A DNA stretch of 48,724 bases from Ramlibacter sp. (GCA_030695945.1 JAUYOG010000017.1:1-48724), one strand, 5' to 3'; positions 16,233 through 26,921 are shown, numbered from the stretch's first letter. Program-made: numbers and translations. Notes: generated from the sequence alone by a model not told the origin.

Positions 16233-17147
16233 ATGTCCGGCACTATATTGCATGAAGTCGATCCGGTGGCAAAATCGGATCGCAGTCCGTTCCTCGCCGC
16301 CCTGGGCGAGCGCGTGCGGGCCTTGCGCGCCCGCCGCGGGTTGACGCGCAAGGCGGTGGCGCTGGCGGCCGACGTGTCGGAGCGGCACCTCGCCAACCTC
16401 GAGTACGGCACCGGCAATCCCTCGGCGCTCGTGCTGCTGCAAGTTGCGGGCGCTCTCCACTGCTCCCTGGCCGAGCTGCTGGGCGACGAGACGACGCTGT
16501 CGCCCGAATGGCTGCTGATCCGCGAACTGCTGCAGGGCCGCGGCGACGCCGAGTTGCGCCGCGCCCGGATCGCCCTCGGCGAGCTGTTCGGCACCGGCAC
16601 CGCCGGCGGCACGGCGCGCGGCTCACGGGTGGCGTTGATCGGCTTGCGCGGCGCCGGCAAGTCCACGCTGGGGCAGATGCTGGCGGACGAACTGGGCTTT
16701 CCGTTCCTGGAGTTGAGCCGGGAAATCGAGAAGTTCGCGGGCTGCAGCATCGCGGAGATCCACGCCCTGTACGGCATGAACGCCTACCGCCGCTACGAGC
16801 GGCGGGCGCTGGAGGAGACCATCCAGCTCTACCCCGAAGCGGTGATCGCCACGCCCGGCGGCCTGGTGTCGGACGCGGCCAACTTCAACCTGCTGCTGTC
16901 GCATTGCGTGACGATCTGGCTGCGCGCCGGCGCGGCGGACCACATGGCGCGCGTCTCGGCGCAGGGCGACACCCGGCCGATGGCGGCCAGCCCGGAGGCC
17001 ATGGAAGACCTGCAGCGCATCCTGGCCGGGCGGGCCGCCTTCTACTCCAAGGCCGAGTTCAGCCTCGACACCAGCGCCCAACCGCTGGACGCAACGTTCG
17101 ACGTCCTGTGCGCACTGGCGCGCCAGGCATTACCTCAGCCAGCCTGA
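16233..17147 (+). CDS. boxR: BoxR-type regulator: XRE-family HTH fused to a shikimate-kinase-like domain
   Basis: A 304-residue protein. Residues about 20-85 are a Cro/cI helix-turn-helix (LTRKAVALAADVSERHLANL), and about 130-300 form a shikimate-kinase-like domain with a P-loop GLRGAGKST. This fusion is the signature of BzdR/BoxR repressors of benzoyl-CoA pathways, in which the kinase-like domain binds benzoyl-CoA as inducer (family knowledge). It directly precedes boxCBA. The ATG at 16233 has AAGG twelve bases upstream; an upstream TTG would add 18 residues and a GTG at 16266 would shorten the protein. One operator copy (16239-16252) falls just inside the coding region, leaving the exact start uncertain. 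Confidence 0.9.
   Translation: MSGTILHEVDPVAKSDRSPFLAALGERVRALRARRGLTRKAVALAADVSERHLANLEYGTGNPSALVLLQVAGALHCSLAELLGDETTLSPEWLLIRELLQGRGDAELRRARIALGELFGTGTAGGTARGSRVALIGLRGAGKSTLGQMLADELGFPFLELSREIEKFAGCSIAEIHALYGMNAYRRYERRALEETIQLYPEAVIATPGGLVSDAANFNLLLSHCVTIWLRAGAADHMARVSAQGDTRPMAASPEAMEDLQRILAGRAAFYSKAEFSLDTSAQPLDATFDVLCALARQALPQPA
16239..16252 (+). promoter_or_regulatory. BoxR-like operator 2 (at boxR start)
   Basis: GGCACTATATTGCA differs from operator 5 (TGCACTATCTTGCA) at two of 14 positions. It lies six bases inside the predicted boxR reading frame and 48 bp from operator 1, so it could block boxR transcription initiation or early elongation. Confidence 0.6.
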
Positions 17148-17163
17148 GCTCGTCCACAAGTAA

Positions 17164-17177
17164 TGCAGTTTATTGCT
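17164..17177 (-). promoter_or_regulatory. BoxR-like operator 3 (boxC upstream)
   Basis: TGCAGTTTATTGCT, the most divergent of the five copies (AGCAATAAACTGCA on the minus strand), lies 32 bp upstream of operator 4 and abuts the -35 element of the boxC promoter. Confidence 0.45.
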
Positions 17178-17190
17178 TGACTTCGATCAA
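17177..17190 (+). promoter_or_regulatory. FNR-type site overlapping the boxC -35 element
   Basis: TTGAC-TTCG-ATCAA matches the FNR consensus TTGAT-N4-ATCAA at nine of ten positions. Its centre is about 20 bp upstream of the -10 centre, which places it near -30: a position expected to repress rather than activate. Confidence 0.55.
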
Positions 17191-17206
17191 GAATATGCAT
17201 TATAGT
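17177..17206 (+). promoter_or_regulatory. boxC sigma-70 promoter
   Basis: TTGACT (17177-17182) and TATAGT (17201-17206) are separated by 18 bp (17 bp if TTATAG is used), a good match to the -35/-10 consensus, about 60 bp before the boxC GTG. Operator 4 covers the -10 box and an FNR-type dyad covers the -35 box. Confidence 0.7.
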
Positions 17207-17209
17207 GCT
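17196..17209 (-). promoter_or_regulatory. BoxR-like operator 4 (over boxC -10)
   Basis: TGCATTATAGTGCT (AGCACTATAATGCA on the minus strand) overlaps the TATAGT -10 hexamer, the expected place for a repressor that occludes RNA polymerase. Confidence 0.65.
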
Positions 17210-17229
17210 CATAACGAATTGACGGTATC

Positions 17230-17243
17230 TGCACTATCTTGCA
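17230..17243 (+). promoter_or_regulatory. BoxR-like operator 5 (boxC leader)
   Basis: TGCACTATCTTGCA is a perfect TGCA-N6-TGCA element, 34 bp after operator 4 and just upstream of the GGAG ribosome site of boxC. Confidence 0.68.
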
Positions 17244-17264
17244 ACTTCTTTCGGAGATCATCCT

Positions 17265-18923
17265 GTGACCCCACCCCTTCGCGTCGACTACCAGACCGAC
17301 CCCTCCAAGTACCGGCACTGGCGGCTGCAGTTCGACGGCCCCATCGCCACGCTGGTCGCCGACTTCGACGAAGACGCGGGGCTGCGCCCGGGCTACAAAC
17401 TCAAGCTCAATAGCTACGACCTTGGGGTCGACATCGAGCTGAACGACGCCGTCAACCGCATCCGCTTCGAGCATCCCGAAGTGCGGACGGTGGTCGTCAC
17501 CAGCGCCCGGGAAAAGGTGTTTTGCTCGGGCGCCAACATCTTCATGCTGGGGGTGTCCAGCCACGCCTGGAAAGTGAACTTCTGCAAGTTCACCAACGAG
17601 ACGCGCAATGGCCTGGAAGATTCCTCGAAGCATTCGGGCCTGAAGTTCCTCGCTGCCGTCAACGGCGCCTGCGCCGGCGGCGGCTACGAACTGGCATTGG
17701 CCTGCGACGAGATCGTCCTGGTGGACGACCGCTCCAGCGCCGTCAGCCTGCCCGAAGTGCCGCTGCTGGGCGTGCTGCCCGGCACCGGCGGCCTGACCCG
17801 CGTCACCGACAAGCGCCACGTGCGCCACGACCTGGCCGACATCTTCTGCACCACGACCGAAGGCGTGCGCGGGCAGAAGGCCAAGGACTGGCGCCTGGTG
17901 GACGACATCGCCAAGCCGGCGGTGTTCGCGCAGAAGGTGCGCGAGCGCGCACTGGAACTGGCGAAGCAAAGCGATCGCCCGGCCGATGGCCGGGGCGTGG
18001 CCCTGGCGCCGCTGCAGTGCACCGTCGAAGCCGACGCCTTGCGCTATGCGCACGTCACGGTCGAGATCGAGCGCGCCAAGCGCACCGCCACTTTCACCGT
18101 GAAAGGCCCGGCCGGCAACCCGCCCACCGACGTCGCCGGCATCGAAGCAGCGGGCGCCGGCTGGTATCCGCTGGCGCTGGCGCGCGAGCTGGAAGACGCG
18201 ATCCTGTCGATGCGCACCAACGAGCTGGAAATCGGCATGTGGCTGATCAAGACGCAAGGCGATGCCCAGGCCGTGCTGGCGATGGACGCCACGCTGCTGG
18301 CGCACAAGGAGCACTGGCTGGTTCGCGAAACCATCGGCCTGCTGCGCCGCACGTTCAGCCGCTTCGACGTGTCCTCGCGCAGCCTGTTCGCCCTGATCGA
18401 GCCGGGCTCGTGCTTTGCGGGCACCTTCCTCGAACTCGCGCTGGCGTGCGACCGCAGCTACCACCTGGCGCTGCCCGACGACGAAGTACGGGCTCCGAAG
18501 CTTGTGGTGGGAGAGACCAACTTCGGACTCTACCCCATGGTGACGGGCCAGAGCCGGCTGGGCCGCCGCTTCTATGACGAGCAGCCCGCGCTCGACGCGG
18601 TGCGTGCCAGGGTGGGCCAGCCGTTGGACGCCGACGCGGCCTTCGCGGCCGGCCTGGTCACCGCCAACCCCGACGACATCGATTGGGCCGACGAGTTGCG
18701 CATCGCGATCGAGGAGCGCGTGGCGATGTCGCCCGACGCGCTCACCGGCATGGAAGCCAACCTGCGCTTCAACGGCCCCGAGAACATGTTCACGCGCATC
18801 TTCGGGCGGCTCACCGCCTGGCAGAACTGGATCTTTCAGCGCCCCAATGCCGTCGGCGAGATGGGCGCCCTGAAGGTCTACGGCAAGGGCAACAAGGCCG
18901 CCTTCGACTGGAATCGCGTCTAA
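17265..18923 (+). CDS. boxC: 2,3-epoxybenzoyl-CoA dihydrolase BoxC
   Basis: A 552-residue protein of the enoyl-CoA hydratase/crotonase superfamily, matching the roughly 550-residue BoxC family. Crotonase-type segments occur twice (EKVFCSGANIFMLG, AVNGACAGGGYELALACDEI, and later GSCFAGTFLELALACDRSY). BoxC hydrolytically opens 2,3-epoxybenzoyl-CoA to 3,4-dehydroadipyl-CoA semialdehyde and releases formate. The start is a GTG with GGAG eight bases upstream. It heads boxC-boxB-boxA with short gaps of about 20 bp and lies under the operator-covered promoter. Confidence 0.95.
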   Translation: MTPPLRVDYQTDPSKYRHWRLQFDGPIATLVADFDEDAGLRPGYKLKLNSYDLGVDIELNDAVNRIRFEHPEVRTVVVTSAREKVFCSGANIFMLGVSSHAWKVNFCKFTNETRNGLEDSSKHSGLKFLAAVNGACAGGGYELALACDEIVLVDDRSSAVSLPEVPLLGVLPGTGGLTRVTDKRHVRHDLADIFCTTTEGVRGQKAKDWRLVDDIAKPAVFAQKVRERALELAKQSDRPADGRGVALAPLQCTVEADALRYAHVTVEIERAKRTATFTVKGPAGNPPTDVAGIEAAGAGWYPLALARELEDAILSMRTNELEIGMWLIKTQGDAQAVLAMDATLLAHKEHWLVRETIGLLRRTFSRFDVSSRSLFALIEPGSCFAGTFLELALACDRSYHLALPDDEVRAPKLVVGETNFGLYPMVTGQSRLGRRFYDEQPALDAVRARVGQPLDADAAFAAGLVTANPDDIDWADELRIAIEERVAMSPDALTGMEANLRFNGPENMFTRIFGRLTAWQNWIFQRPNAVGEMGALKVYGKGNKAAFDWNRV

Positions 18924-18945
18924 CCCCATACACCAGGAGCAACCC

Positions 18946-20373
<1,428 letters not shown>

Positions 20374-20394
20374 ACCACCCCCGAGATCACTGAG

Positions 20395-21675
20395 ATGGAC
20401 ACGGCTGTCACGTCGATCATCAAGCAGCACCTGATCGACCCGGAGATCTGCATCCGTTGCAACACGTGCGAGGCCACCTGCCCGGTGCAGGCGATCACGC
20501 ACGACTCGCGCAACTATGTGGTCGACGCGGACAAGTGCAACTACTGCATGGCCTGCATCCCGCCGTGCCCCACCGGTTCGATCGACAACTGGCGCACGAT
20601 GCCGCGTCTGCAGGCATATGGCGTCGAAGCCCAGCTCGGCTGGGACGAGTTGCCGGCCGAGCTGACGGCCCGGCAGCTGGCTGAGCAGGGCGCCGTGGTG
20701 GGCGATGAGCCCGTCGCGTTGCCGGCCGCGCCGCCGCTGCCGGCCGCCGCGAGCGGCGAGTCCGTGTTCAAGGCGGCGGAGTACGGCGCGACGCTGCCGC
20801 CCTGGTCGGCCGCGCATGCCTACACCAACCTCTACGGTCCCAAGGTGGCGGAGAAGTGGGCGACGGCGACGGTGGCGGGCAACGTGCGCGTCACCGAAGT
20901 CGGCCGCGAATACGATACCCACCACATCGTGCTGGATTTCGGCGCCATGCCGTTCCCCGTGCTCGAGGGCCAGTCGATCGGCATAATCCCGCCGGGCACG
21001 GACGCGGGCGGCCGGCCGCACCATGCGCGCCAGTATTCCGTCGCCAGCCCGCGCAACGGGGAGCGGCCCGGCTACAACAACCTGTCGCTGACCATCAAGC
21101 GCGTGCTGCAGGACCACGACGGCAACCCCGTGCGCGGCGTGGCCAGCAACTACATGTGCGACCTGCAGGTGGGTGACCAGGTGCAGGTGATCGGCCCGTT
21201 CGGCACCAGCTTCCTGATGCCCAACCATCCGCGCAGCAACATCGTGATGATCTGCACCGGCACCGGCAGCGCGCCGATGCGCGCCATGACCGAATGGCGC
21301 CGCCGCCTGCGCGCCTCCGGCAAGTTCGAGGGCGGCAAGCTGATGCTGTTCTTCGGCGCCCGGACCCGCCAGGAGCTGCCTTACTTCGGGCCGCTGCAAA
21401 AGCTTCCCAGGGACTTCATCGACATCAACTTCGCCTTCTCGCGCACGCCGGGCCAGCCCAAGCGCTACGTGCAGGACGCGATGCGCGACCGCGCAGCAGA
21501 CCTCGGCCCGTTGCTGGCCGATGCGAACACCTTCTTCTATGTCTGCGGACTCAAGAGCATGGAAGAAGGCGTGGTGCTGGCGCTGCGCGACGCGGCGTTG
21601 CAGGCCGGTCTGTCATGGGACGCGGTGGGCGCCGCGCTGCGGCGGGAAGGTCGCCTTCATCTGGAAACTTACTGA
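20395..21675 (+). CDS. boxA: Benzoyl-CoA 2,3-epoxidase reductase subunit BoxA
   Basis: A 426-residue protein with two N-terminal 4Fe-4S ferredoxin motifs (C19, C22, C25, C29 and C48, C51, C54, C58) fused to a ferredoxin-NADP reductase module (about 130-426). The FAD site is visible in [13 protein letters not shown] and the nucleotide site in [14 protein letters not shown]. It passes electrons from NADPH to BoxB. Its stop lies only 66 bp before the formate dehydrogenase beta gene on the same strand. Confidence 0.95.
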   Translation: MDTAVTSIIKQHLIDPEICIRCNTCEATCPVQAITHDSRNYVVDADKCNYCMACIPPCPTGSIDNWRTMPRLQAYGVEAQLGWDELPAELTARQLAEQGAVVGDEPVALPAAPPLPAAASGESVFKAAEYGATLPPWSAAHAYTNLYGPKVAEKWATATVAGNVRVTEVGREYDTHHIVLDFGAMPFPVLEGQSIGIIPPGTDAGGRPHHARQYSVASPRNGERPGYNNLSLTIKRVLQDHDGNPVRGVASNYMCDLQVGDQVQVIGPFGTSFLMPNHPRSNIVMICTGTGSAPMRAMTEWRRRLRASGKFEGGKLMLFFGARTRQELPYFGPLQKLPRDFIDINFAFSRTPGQPKRYVQDAMRDRAADLGPLLADANTFFYVCGLKSMEEGVVLALRDAALQAGLSWDAVGAALRREGRLHLETY

Positions 21676-21741
21676 GATACCGGTCGCCGGGTCATTCGGG
21701 GCAGAATCCCTGTATCCAGTACTTGCGCCACAGGCGTGCCC

Positions 21742-23487
21742 ATGCCCTTCGATCGAGATTCCCAAGGCCCCGCGGCGGTCCAGCCCGTGCCCATCCGGCT
21801 TTACCGGGGCGGCGAGCGGGTCGGCAAACTCAAGGGGCGCCAGCCCGGGGACGAGGCGCTGGCCGAGGTCCGGACACTGATCGGATCGCCGCAGGCGGGA
21901 AGCCACCGGCGTGACTTGCTGATCGAACACCTCCACGCGCTCAACGATACTTTCCGCGGCCTGCACGATCGCCATCTCGTCGCCCTGGCGCGCGAGATGA
22001 ACATCCCGATGGCCGAGGTGTACGAGGTGGCCAGCTTCTATCACCACTTCGAAATCCTGCGCGATGGCGAACAGGGCGCGGCATTGACGGTGCGCGTGTG
22101 CGACGGGCTCTCGTGCGACATGGCAGGCGCGCGCGACCTGATGGCGCGCCTGCCGGCGATGCTCGGCGGAGTGAAGGTCATTCCTGCGCCATGCATCGGC
22201 CGGTGCGAGCAGGCGCCCGCGGCGCTGGTGGGGCAGGTGGCGGTGCAACGCGCCACGCCCGAGGCGGTCGTGAACGCGGTGATGCAAGAGGGCATGCGGC
22301 CGCTGTTCGATCAGGGAAATGCCGCGGCCGTCGCCAGCCACATCGGCTACGAGGAGTACCGTGAAGACGGCGGCTATTCGCTGGCCGCCGCCGTCGTCAA
22401 CGGCGAGGAGGACGCGGAGTTCATCCTGAAGCAGATGGAGGACTCCGGGCTGCGTGGCCTGGGAGGCGCGGGCTTCCCGGCGGGGCGCAAGTGGCGCATT
22501 GTGCGCGAGCAGCCCGCGCCGCGCCTGATGGCGGTGAACATCGACGAGGGCGAGCCCGGCACCTTCAAGGACCGGCACTACCTGGAGCGCGACCCGCACC
22601 GCTTTCTCGAGGGCATGCTGGTCGCCGCGCAGGTGGCCGGCACCGAAGCCATCTACATCTACCTGCGCGACGAATACCACGAATGCCGCGTGATGCTCGA
22701 AGCGGAGCTGGCCGCGCTGAAGGGCGACCCGCCGTGCCCGTTGCCGCACATCGAGCTGCGGCGCGGCGCCGGGGCGTACATCTGCGGCGAAGAGTCCGCC
22801 ATGATCGAGAGCATCGAGGGCAAGCGCGGCGAGCCCCGGATGCGCCCACCGTACATCGCGCAGGTGGGCCTGTTCGGCCGGCCCACGCTGGAACACAACT
22901 TCGAGACGCTGTACTGGGTGCGCGACATCGTGCAGAAGGGCCCGCAATGGTTCTCGGGGTTCGGGCGCAACGGGCGCAAGGGACTGCGGTCGTTCAGCGT
23001 CAGCGGCCGCGTCGCGCAGCCCGGCGTCAAGCTCGCACCGGCCGGCATCACGCTGCGGGAGCTGGTGGAAGAATATTGCGGCGGCATGGCCGAAGGGCAC
23101 GAGCTGTATGCCTACCTGCCGGGCGGCGCGTCCGGCGGCATCCTGCCGGCCAGCCTGGCCGACGAGCCGCTGGATTTCGACACCTTGCAGCCGCACGGGT
23201 GCTTCATCGGGTCGGCGGCGATCATCGTCCTCGGCCAGCGCGACAAGGCCCGCGACGCCGCGCTCAACATGATGCGGTTCTTCGCGCACGAGAGCTGCGG
23301 CCAGTGCACGCCGTGCCGCGTCGGCACGGCGAAGGCGGCAAAGCTCATGGAGGCGCCGCGCTGGGACAACGCGACGCTGGAAGACCTGAACATCGTGATG
23401 GCCGACGCATCGATTTGCGGGCTGGGCCAGGCCGCGCCCAACCCCGTGCGATGCGTGCAGAAATATTTTCCCCATGAAATCGGCTGA
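21742..23487 (+). CDS. NAD-linked formate dehydrogenase beta subunit (NuoE-NuoF fusion)
   Basis: A 581-residue fusion. Residues about 1-165 are NuoE/FdsG-like, with 2Fe-2S ligands C120, C125, C151 and C155. The remainder is NuoF/FdsB-like: FMN site GLGGAGFPAGRKW (239-251), NADH-binding region with CGEES (348-352) and a 4Fe-4S site formed by C519, C522, C525 and C559. The single fused diaphorase subunit and the fdhB-fdhA order resemble the two-subunit FDH1/Fdw enzyme of methylotrophs rather than the separate FdsG and FdsB. It passes electrons from formate to NAD+. I chose ATG 21742; a GTG two codons earlier is possible. It overlaps the alpha gene by 14 bases and lies 66 bp after boxA. Confidence 0.9.
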   Translation: MPFDRDSQGPAAVQPVPIRLYRGGERVGKLKGRQPGDEALAEVRTLIGSPQAGSHRRDLLIEHLHALNDTFRGLHDRHLVALAREMNIPMAEVYEVASFYHHFEILRDGEQGAALTVRVCDGLSCDMAGARDLMARLPAMLGGVKVIPAPCIGRCEQAPAALVGQVAVQRATPEAVVNAVMQEGMRPLFDQGNAAAVASHIGYEEYREDGGYSLAAAVVNGEEDAEFILKQMEDSGLRGLGGAGFPAGRKWRIVREQPAPRLMAVNIDEGEPGTFKDRHYLERDPHRFLEGMLVAAQVAGTEAIYIYLRDEYHECRVMLEAELAALKGDPPCPLPHIELRRGAGAYICGEESAMIESIEGKRGEPRMRPPYIAQVGLFGRPTLEHNFETLYWVRDIVQKGPQWFSGFGRNGRKGLRSFSVSGRVAQPGVKLAPAGITLRELVEEYCGGMAEGHELYAYLPGGASGGILPASLADEPLDFDTLQPHGCFIGSAAIIVLGQRDKARDAALNMMRFFAHESCGQCTPCRVGTAKAAKLMEAPRWDNATLEDLNIVMADASICGLGQAAPNPVRCVQKYFPHEIG

Positions 23488-26260
23488 ATTTCCCGTCGTC
23501 GAATTCATCCTGGACGGCCAGCCCGTGCAGGCGTTGCGCGGCGAGACCATCCTGCAGGCGGCGCAGCGCGTGGGCGCCGACATCCCTCACCTTTGCTACA
23601 AGGAGGGCTATCGCGCCGACGGCAACTGCCGCGCCTGCGTGGTGGAGATCGCGGGCGAGCGCGTGCTGGCACCCAGCTGCTGCCGCGCCGTGACGCCCGG
23701 CATGGAAGTGCAGGCGAAGAGCGAGCGCGCCGTGAAGAGCCAGACGATGGTGCTCGAGATGCTGCTGGCCGACATGCCGGACGCCGGGTACAAGTGGACG
23801 GAGGGCGGCCAGCACGGCGAGCTGAGCGAATGGTGTTCACGCATGGACGTGGCTGCCCGCCCCGAGCTCAAGGCCCTGCGCCGCGAACATCCCGCGCCGG
23901 ACCTGTCGCACCCCGCGATGGCCGTCAACCTCGACGCCTGCATCCAGTGCACGCGCTGCGTCCGTGCCTGCCGCGAGGAGCAGGTCAACGACGTCATCGG
24001 TTATGCCCTTCGCGGCTCGCACAGCGTGATCGTGTTCGACCTCGATGACCCCATGGGCGACAGCACCTGCGTGGCCTGCGGCGAGTGTGTGCAGGCCTGC
24101 CCGACCGGCGCGCTGATGCCCAGGACCCTGATCGGCTCGCAAGCGGTGGACCGCGAGGTGGAGTCCGTGTGCCCGTTCTGCGGTGTCGGCTGCCTCATCA
24201 CCTACAAGGTGCGCGAGGAGAAGATCGTGGCGGTCGACGGCCGCGACGGCCCCGCCAACCACAGCCGGCTGTGCGTGAAGGGCCGCTTCGGCTTCGACTA
24301 CGCGCACCATCCGCACCGCCTCACGAAGCCTTTGGTCCGCAGGCCCGGCGTCGGCAAGAATGTCGACTTGCTGCGCAACCCCGCCGATTGGGCCGAAGTC
24401 TTCCGCGAAGCGACCTGGGAAGAAGCGCTCGATTTCGCCGCTGGAAAGCTGAAGCAGCTGCGCGACACGCGCGGCCCCAAATCGCTCGCGGGCTTCGGCT
24501 CGGCCAAGGGCACGAACGAGGAGGCCTACCTGTTCCAGAAGCTGGTGCGCACCGGTTTCGGCAGCAACAACGTGGACCACTGCACGCGCCTGTGCCATGC
24601 CTCCAGCGTGGCGGCATTGCTCGAAGGCGTGGGCTCCGGCGCGGTGAGCAACCAGGTGAGCGACGTCGAGCATTCGGAGTTGATCCTGGTGATCGGCTCC
24701 AATCCCACCAACAATCACCCCGTGGCGGCGACCTGGATGAAGAACGCGGCGAAACGCGGCACGAAGATCGTGCTGGCGGACCCGCGCGTCACCGACATCG
24801 GCCGCCATGCCTGGCGCACGCTGCAGTTCAAGGCCGACAGCGACGTCGCGCTGCTCAACGCGATGATCCACACCATCATCGAGGAAGGGCTGGCGGCGCA
24901 GGAGTTCATCGCGCAACGCACGAGCAACTTCGATGCGCTGCGCGAAAGCGTGCTGGCTTTCAGCCCGGAGGCGATGCAAGGCGTGTGCGGCATCCCCGCG
25001 CCCCGGATCCGCGAAGTGGCTCGCGCGTTCGCAACCGCGAAGTCCGCGATGATCCTGTGGGGCATGGGCATCAGCCAGCACGTGCACGGCACCGACAACG
25101 CGCGGTGCCTGATCGCGCTGTGCGCGGTGGCGGGCCAGATCGGCAAGCCGGGCAGCGGCCTGCACCCCTTGCGCGGCCAGAACAACGTGCAGGGCGCGAG
25201 CGACGCCGGGCTGATCCCGATGATGTTCCCGAACTACCAGCGCGTGGACAACGCCGATGCTCACGCCTGGTTCGAGGACTTCTGGAAGGCGAAGCTGGAC
25301 GAACACCCGGGCTACACGGTCGTCGAGATCATGGACAAGGCGCTCGCACCGGACAGCGATCCGCACAAGGTCCGCGGCATGTACATCATGGGCGAGAACC
25401 CGGCGATGAGCGACCCGGACCTGAACCACGCGCGCGAGGCATTGGCGGCGCTGGAGCACCTCGTCGTGCAGGACATCTTCATGACTGAGACGGCCTGGAT
25501 GGCCGACGTCGTCCTGCCGGCGACGGCATGGCCCGAGAAGACCGGCACTGTCACCAACACCGACCGCATGGTGCAGCTGGGCCGCAAGGCGATCGAGCCG
25601 CCGGGCGACGCGAAGCCTGACCTGTGGCTGGTGCAGGAGATCGCGCGGCGCCTCGGCCTGCACTGGGTCTACGAGGGCGACGACGAAGGCGTCGCCGCCG
25701 TGTACGAGGAAATGCGCCAGGCGATGCACGCGGCCATCGCGGGCATCAGCTGGCAGCGGCTGCAGCGCGAAGGCAGCGTCACGTACCCGTGCCTGCGCGA
25801 GGACGATCCCGGCCAGCCGATAGTATTCACCGAGCGGTTTCCCACCGCCGACGGGCGCGTGCACCTCGTGCCCGCGCAACTGGTGTCCGCCGACGAGAGG
25901 CCGGATGCGGACTTTCCGTTCGTGCTCATCACGGGCCGGCAGCTCGAGCACTGGCACACCGGCAGCATGACCCGCCGTTCGGCCGTGCTGGATGCGATCG
26001 AGCCGAGCGCGAGTGCTTCCATGTGCGGCGCGGACATCCTGGCGCTGGGGCTCACGCCCGGGCAGCGCTTGCGCGTGCGCTCGCGCCGGGGCGAAGTGGC
26101 GTTGTACCTGCGCCGCGACGATGGCACGCCGCCGGGCGCCGTGTACATCCCCTTCGCCTACGCCGAGGCGGCAGCCAACCTGCTGACCAACGCGGCGCTC
26201 GACCCGTTCGGAAAGATTCCCGAGTTCAAGTACTGCGCCGTGGCCGTGGGCGCCGAATAG
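23474..26260 (+). CDS. fdhF: NAD-linked formate dehydrogenase alpha subunit (Mo/W-bis-MGD, catalytic Cys)
   Basis: A 928-residue cytoplasmic enzyme with no Tat or Sec signal. In order: a NuoG-like 2Fe-2S domain (C41, C52, C55, C68/69), two 4Fe-4S ferredoxin motifs (C156-C166 and C199-C209), the molybdopterin-domain 4Fe-4S motif starting at C233 (CPFCGVGC), and the bis-MGD catalytic core. In the active-site segment NVDHCTRLCH, C374 is the metal ligand (Cys in place of selenocysteine) and H375 the adjacent catalytic His. It oxidises formate to CO2 and delivers electrons to the beta subunit for NAD+ reduction. Formate is also the by-product of BoxC, encoded upstream. Confidence 0.93.
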   Translation: MKSAEFPVVEFILDGQPVQALRGETILQAAQRVGADIPHLCYKEGYRADGNCRACVVEIAGERVLAPSCCRAVTPGMEVQAKSERAVKSQTMVLEMLLADMPDAGYKWTEGGQHGELSEWCSRMDVAARPELKALRREHPAPDLSHPAMAVNLDACIQCTRCVRACREEQVNDVIGYALRGSHSVIVFDLDDPMGDSTCVACGECVQACPTGALMPRTLIGSQAVDREVESVCPFCGVGCLITYKVREEKIVAVDGRDGPANHSRLCVKGRFGFDYAHHPHRLTKPLVRRPGVGKNVDLLRNPADWAEVFREATWEEALDFAAGKLKQLRDTRGPKSLAGFGSAKGTNEEAYLFQKLVRTGFGSNNVDHCTRLCHASSVAALLEGVGSGAVSNQVSDVEHSELILVIGSNPTNNHPVAATWMKNAAKRGTKIVLADPRVTDIGRHAWRTLQFKADSDVALLNAMIHTIIEEGLAAQEFIAQRTSNFDALRESVLAFSPEAMQGVCGIPAPRIREVARAFATAKSAMILWGMGISQHVHGTDNARCLIALCAVAGQIGKPGSGLHPLRGQNNVQGASDAGLIPMMFPNYQRVDNADAHAWFEDFWKAKLDEHPGYTVVEIMDKALAPDSDPHKVRGMYIMGENPAMSDPDLNHAREALAALEHLVVQDIFMTETAWMADVVLPATAWPEKTGTVTNTDRMVQLGRKAIEPPGDAKPDLWLVQEIARRLGLHWVYEGDDEGVAAVYEEMRQAMHAAIAGISWQRLQREGSVTYPCLREDDPGQPIVFTERFPTADGRVHLVPAQLVSADERPDADFPFVLITGRQLEHWHTGSMTRRSAVLDAIEPSASASMCGADILALGLTPGQRLRVRSRRGEVALYLRRDDGTPPGAVYIPFAYAEAAANLLTNAALDPFGKIPEFKYCAVAVGAE

Positions 26261-26321
26261 CCCCGCGATCGAGGGGGCCGAAGTGTTGCGCGCCGAACAA
26301 GGCTAAAGTAGATCCATGAGC

Positions 26322-26340
26322 CCGCCGGGCCGCCCCAAGG
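26322..26340. repeat. Second copy of the 19-mer found at 1346-1364
   Basis: CCGCCGGGCCGCCCCAAGG occurs here exactly as in the scpA-nadB gap, upstream of the DUF3305 gene. The hairpin half of the longer element at 1346-1422 is not preserved here, so this looks like a partial or decayed copy. Confidence 0.6.
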
Positions 26341-26375
26341 GCGAAATCCGCAGTGCGCAGCACGAAGGTACTCCA

Positions 26376-26921
26376 ATGAGCCAGCGCCCCAGCATCGAAG
26401 TCGCCGTTGTCATGCGCCGTGAGCGTCTGGACAACCGCTGGCAGCCGTGGCGCTGGGTGCTCGATGAGGTCGTGCCCAACGAGCCGGGCTTCGGCCGGGC
26501 GCCGCGCCTGCTGGTCAAGACCGCCGACGAGGAGCGCTGGCTGCACCCCGGCTTTACGGTCGAGCTTTTCCGCGACGACGCCGAGGGCTATTACCTCAAT
26601 GCGACGACGCCGGCGCCGTGCTGGTTCGTGTTGTGGCGGATGGAGGAAGAGGCCCGCATCGCCGACGAGCCCATGCCCGTCCCGGCGATGGTGTCGCTGA
26701 GCTATCACGACGCGGGGCGTTGGCTGGACGCGCAGGAAACCGTGGAGCAGGTGCCCGCCCCGCCGCACGTCGTCGAATCGATGCAGGCGTTCGCGGCCGA
26801 GCACTACGTCATCGAGCCGAAGAAGCGCAGGCGCCCGGAAAGCTTCAAGGGATTGCAGGACCGCTTCGGCAACCCGGCGTCCGTCACCACCGAGAAGAAG
26901 TTCGGAGCAGGCGAATCATGA
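26376..26921 (+). CDS. DUF3305 domain protein (formate dehydrogenase accessory locus)
   Basis: A 181-residue soluble protein beginning MSQRPSIEVAVVMRRERLDN; the block WQPWRWVLDEVVPNE with LHPGFTVELFRDDAEGYYLN identifies DUF3305. Members sit next to DUF3306, a multi-cluster ferredoxin-like protein and TorD-type chaperones in formate dehydrogenase loci of proteobacteria. The function is not established. The ATG at 26376 has AAGG upstream; the frame is open 20 codons earlier, but that part overlaps the repeat at 26322-26340. It overlaps the DUF3306 gene by four bases (ATGA). Confidence 0.87.
   Translation: MSQRPSIEVAVVMRRERLDNRWQPWRWVLDEVVPNEPGFGRAPRLLVKTADEERWLHPGFTVELFRDDAEGYYLNATTPAPCWFVLWRMEEEARIADEPMPVPAMVSLSYHDAGRWLDAQETVEQVPAPPHVVESMQAFAAEHYVIEPKKRRRPESFKGLQDRFGNPASVTTEKKFGAGES

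Noticed and set aside
23474..26260. Possible selenocysteine formate dehydrogenase
   Set aside because: The active-site residue is a normal Cys codon (C374) and no in-frame TGA is present; the same holds for C208 of FdhA.
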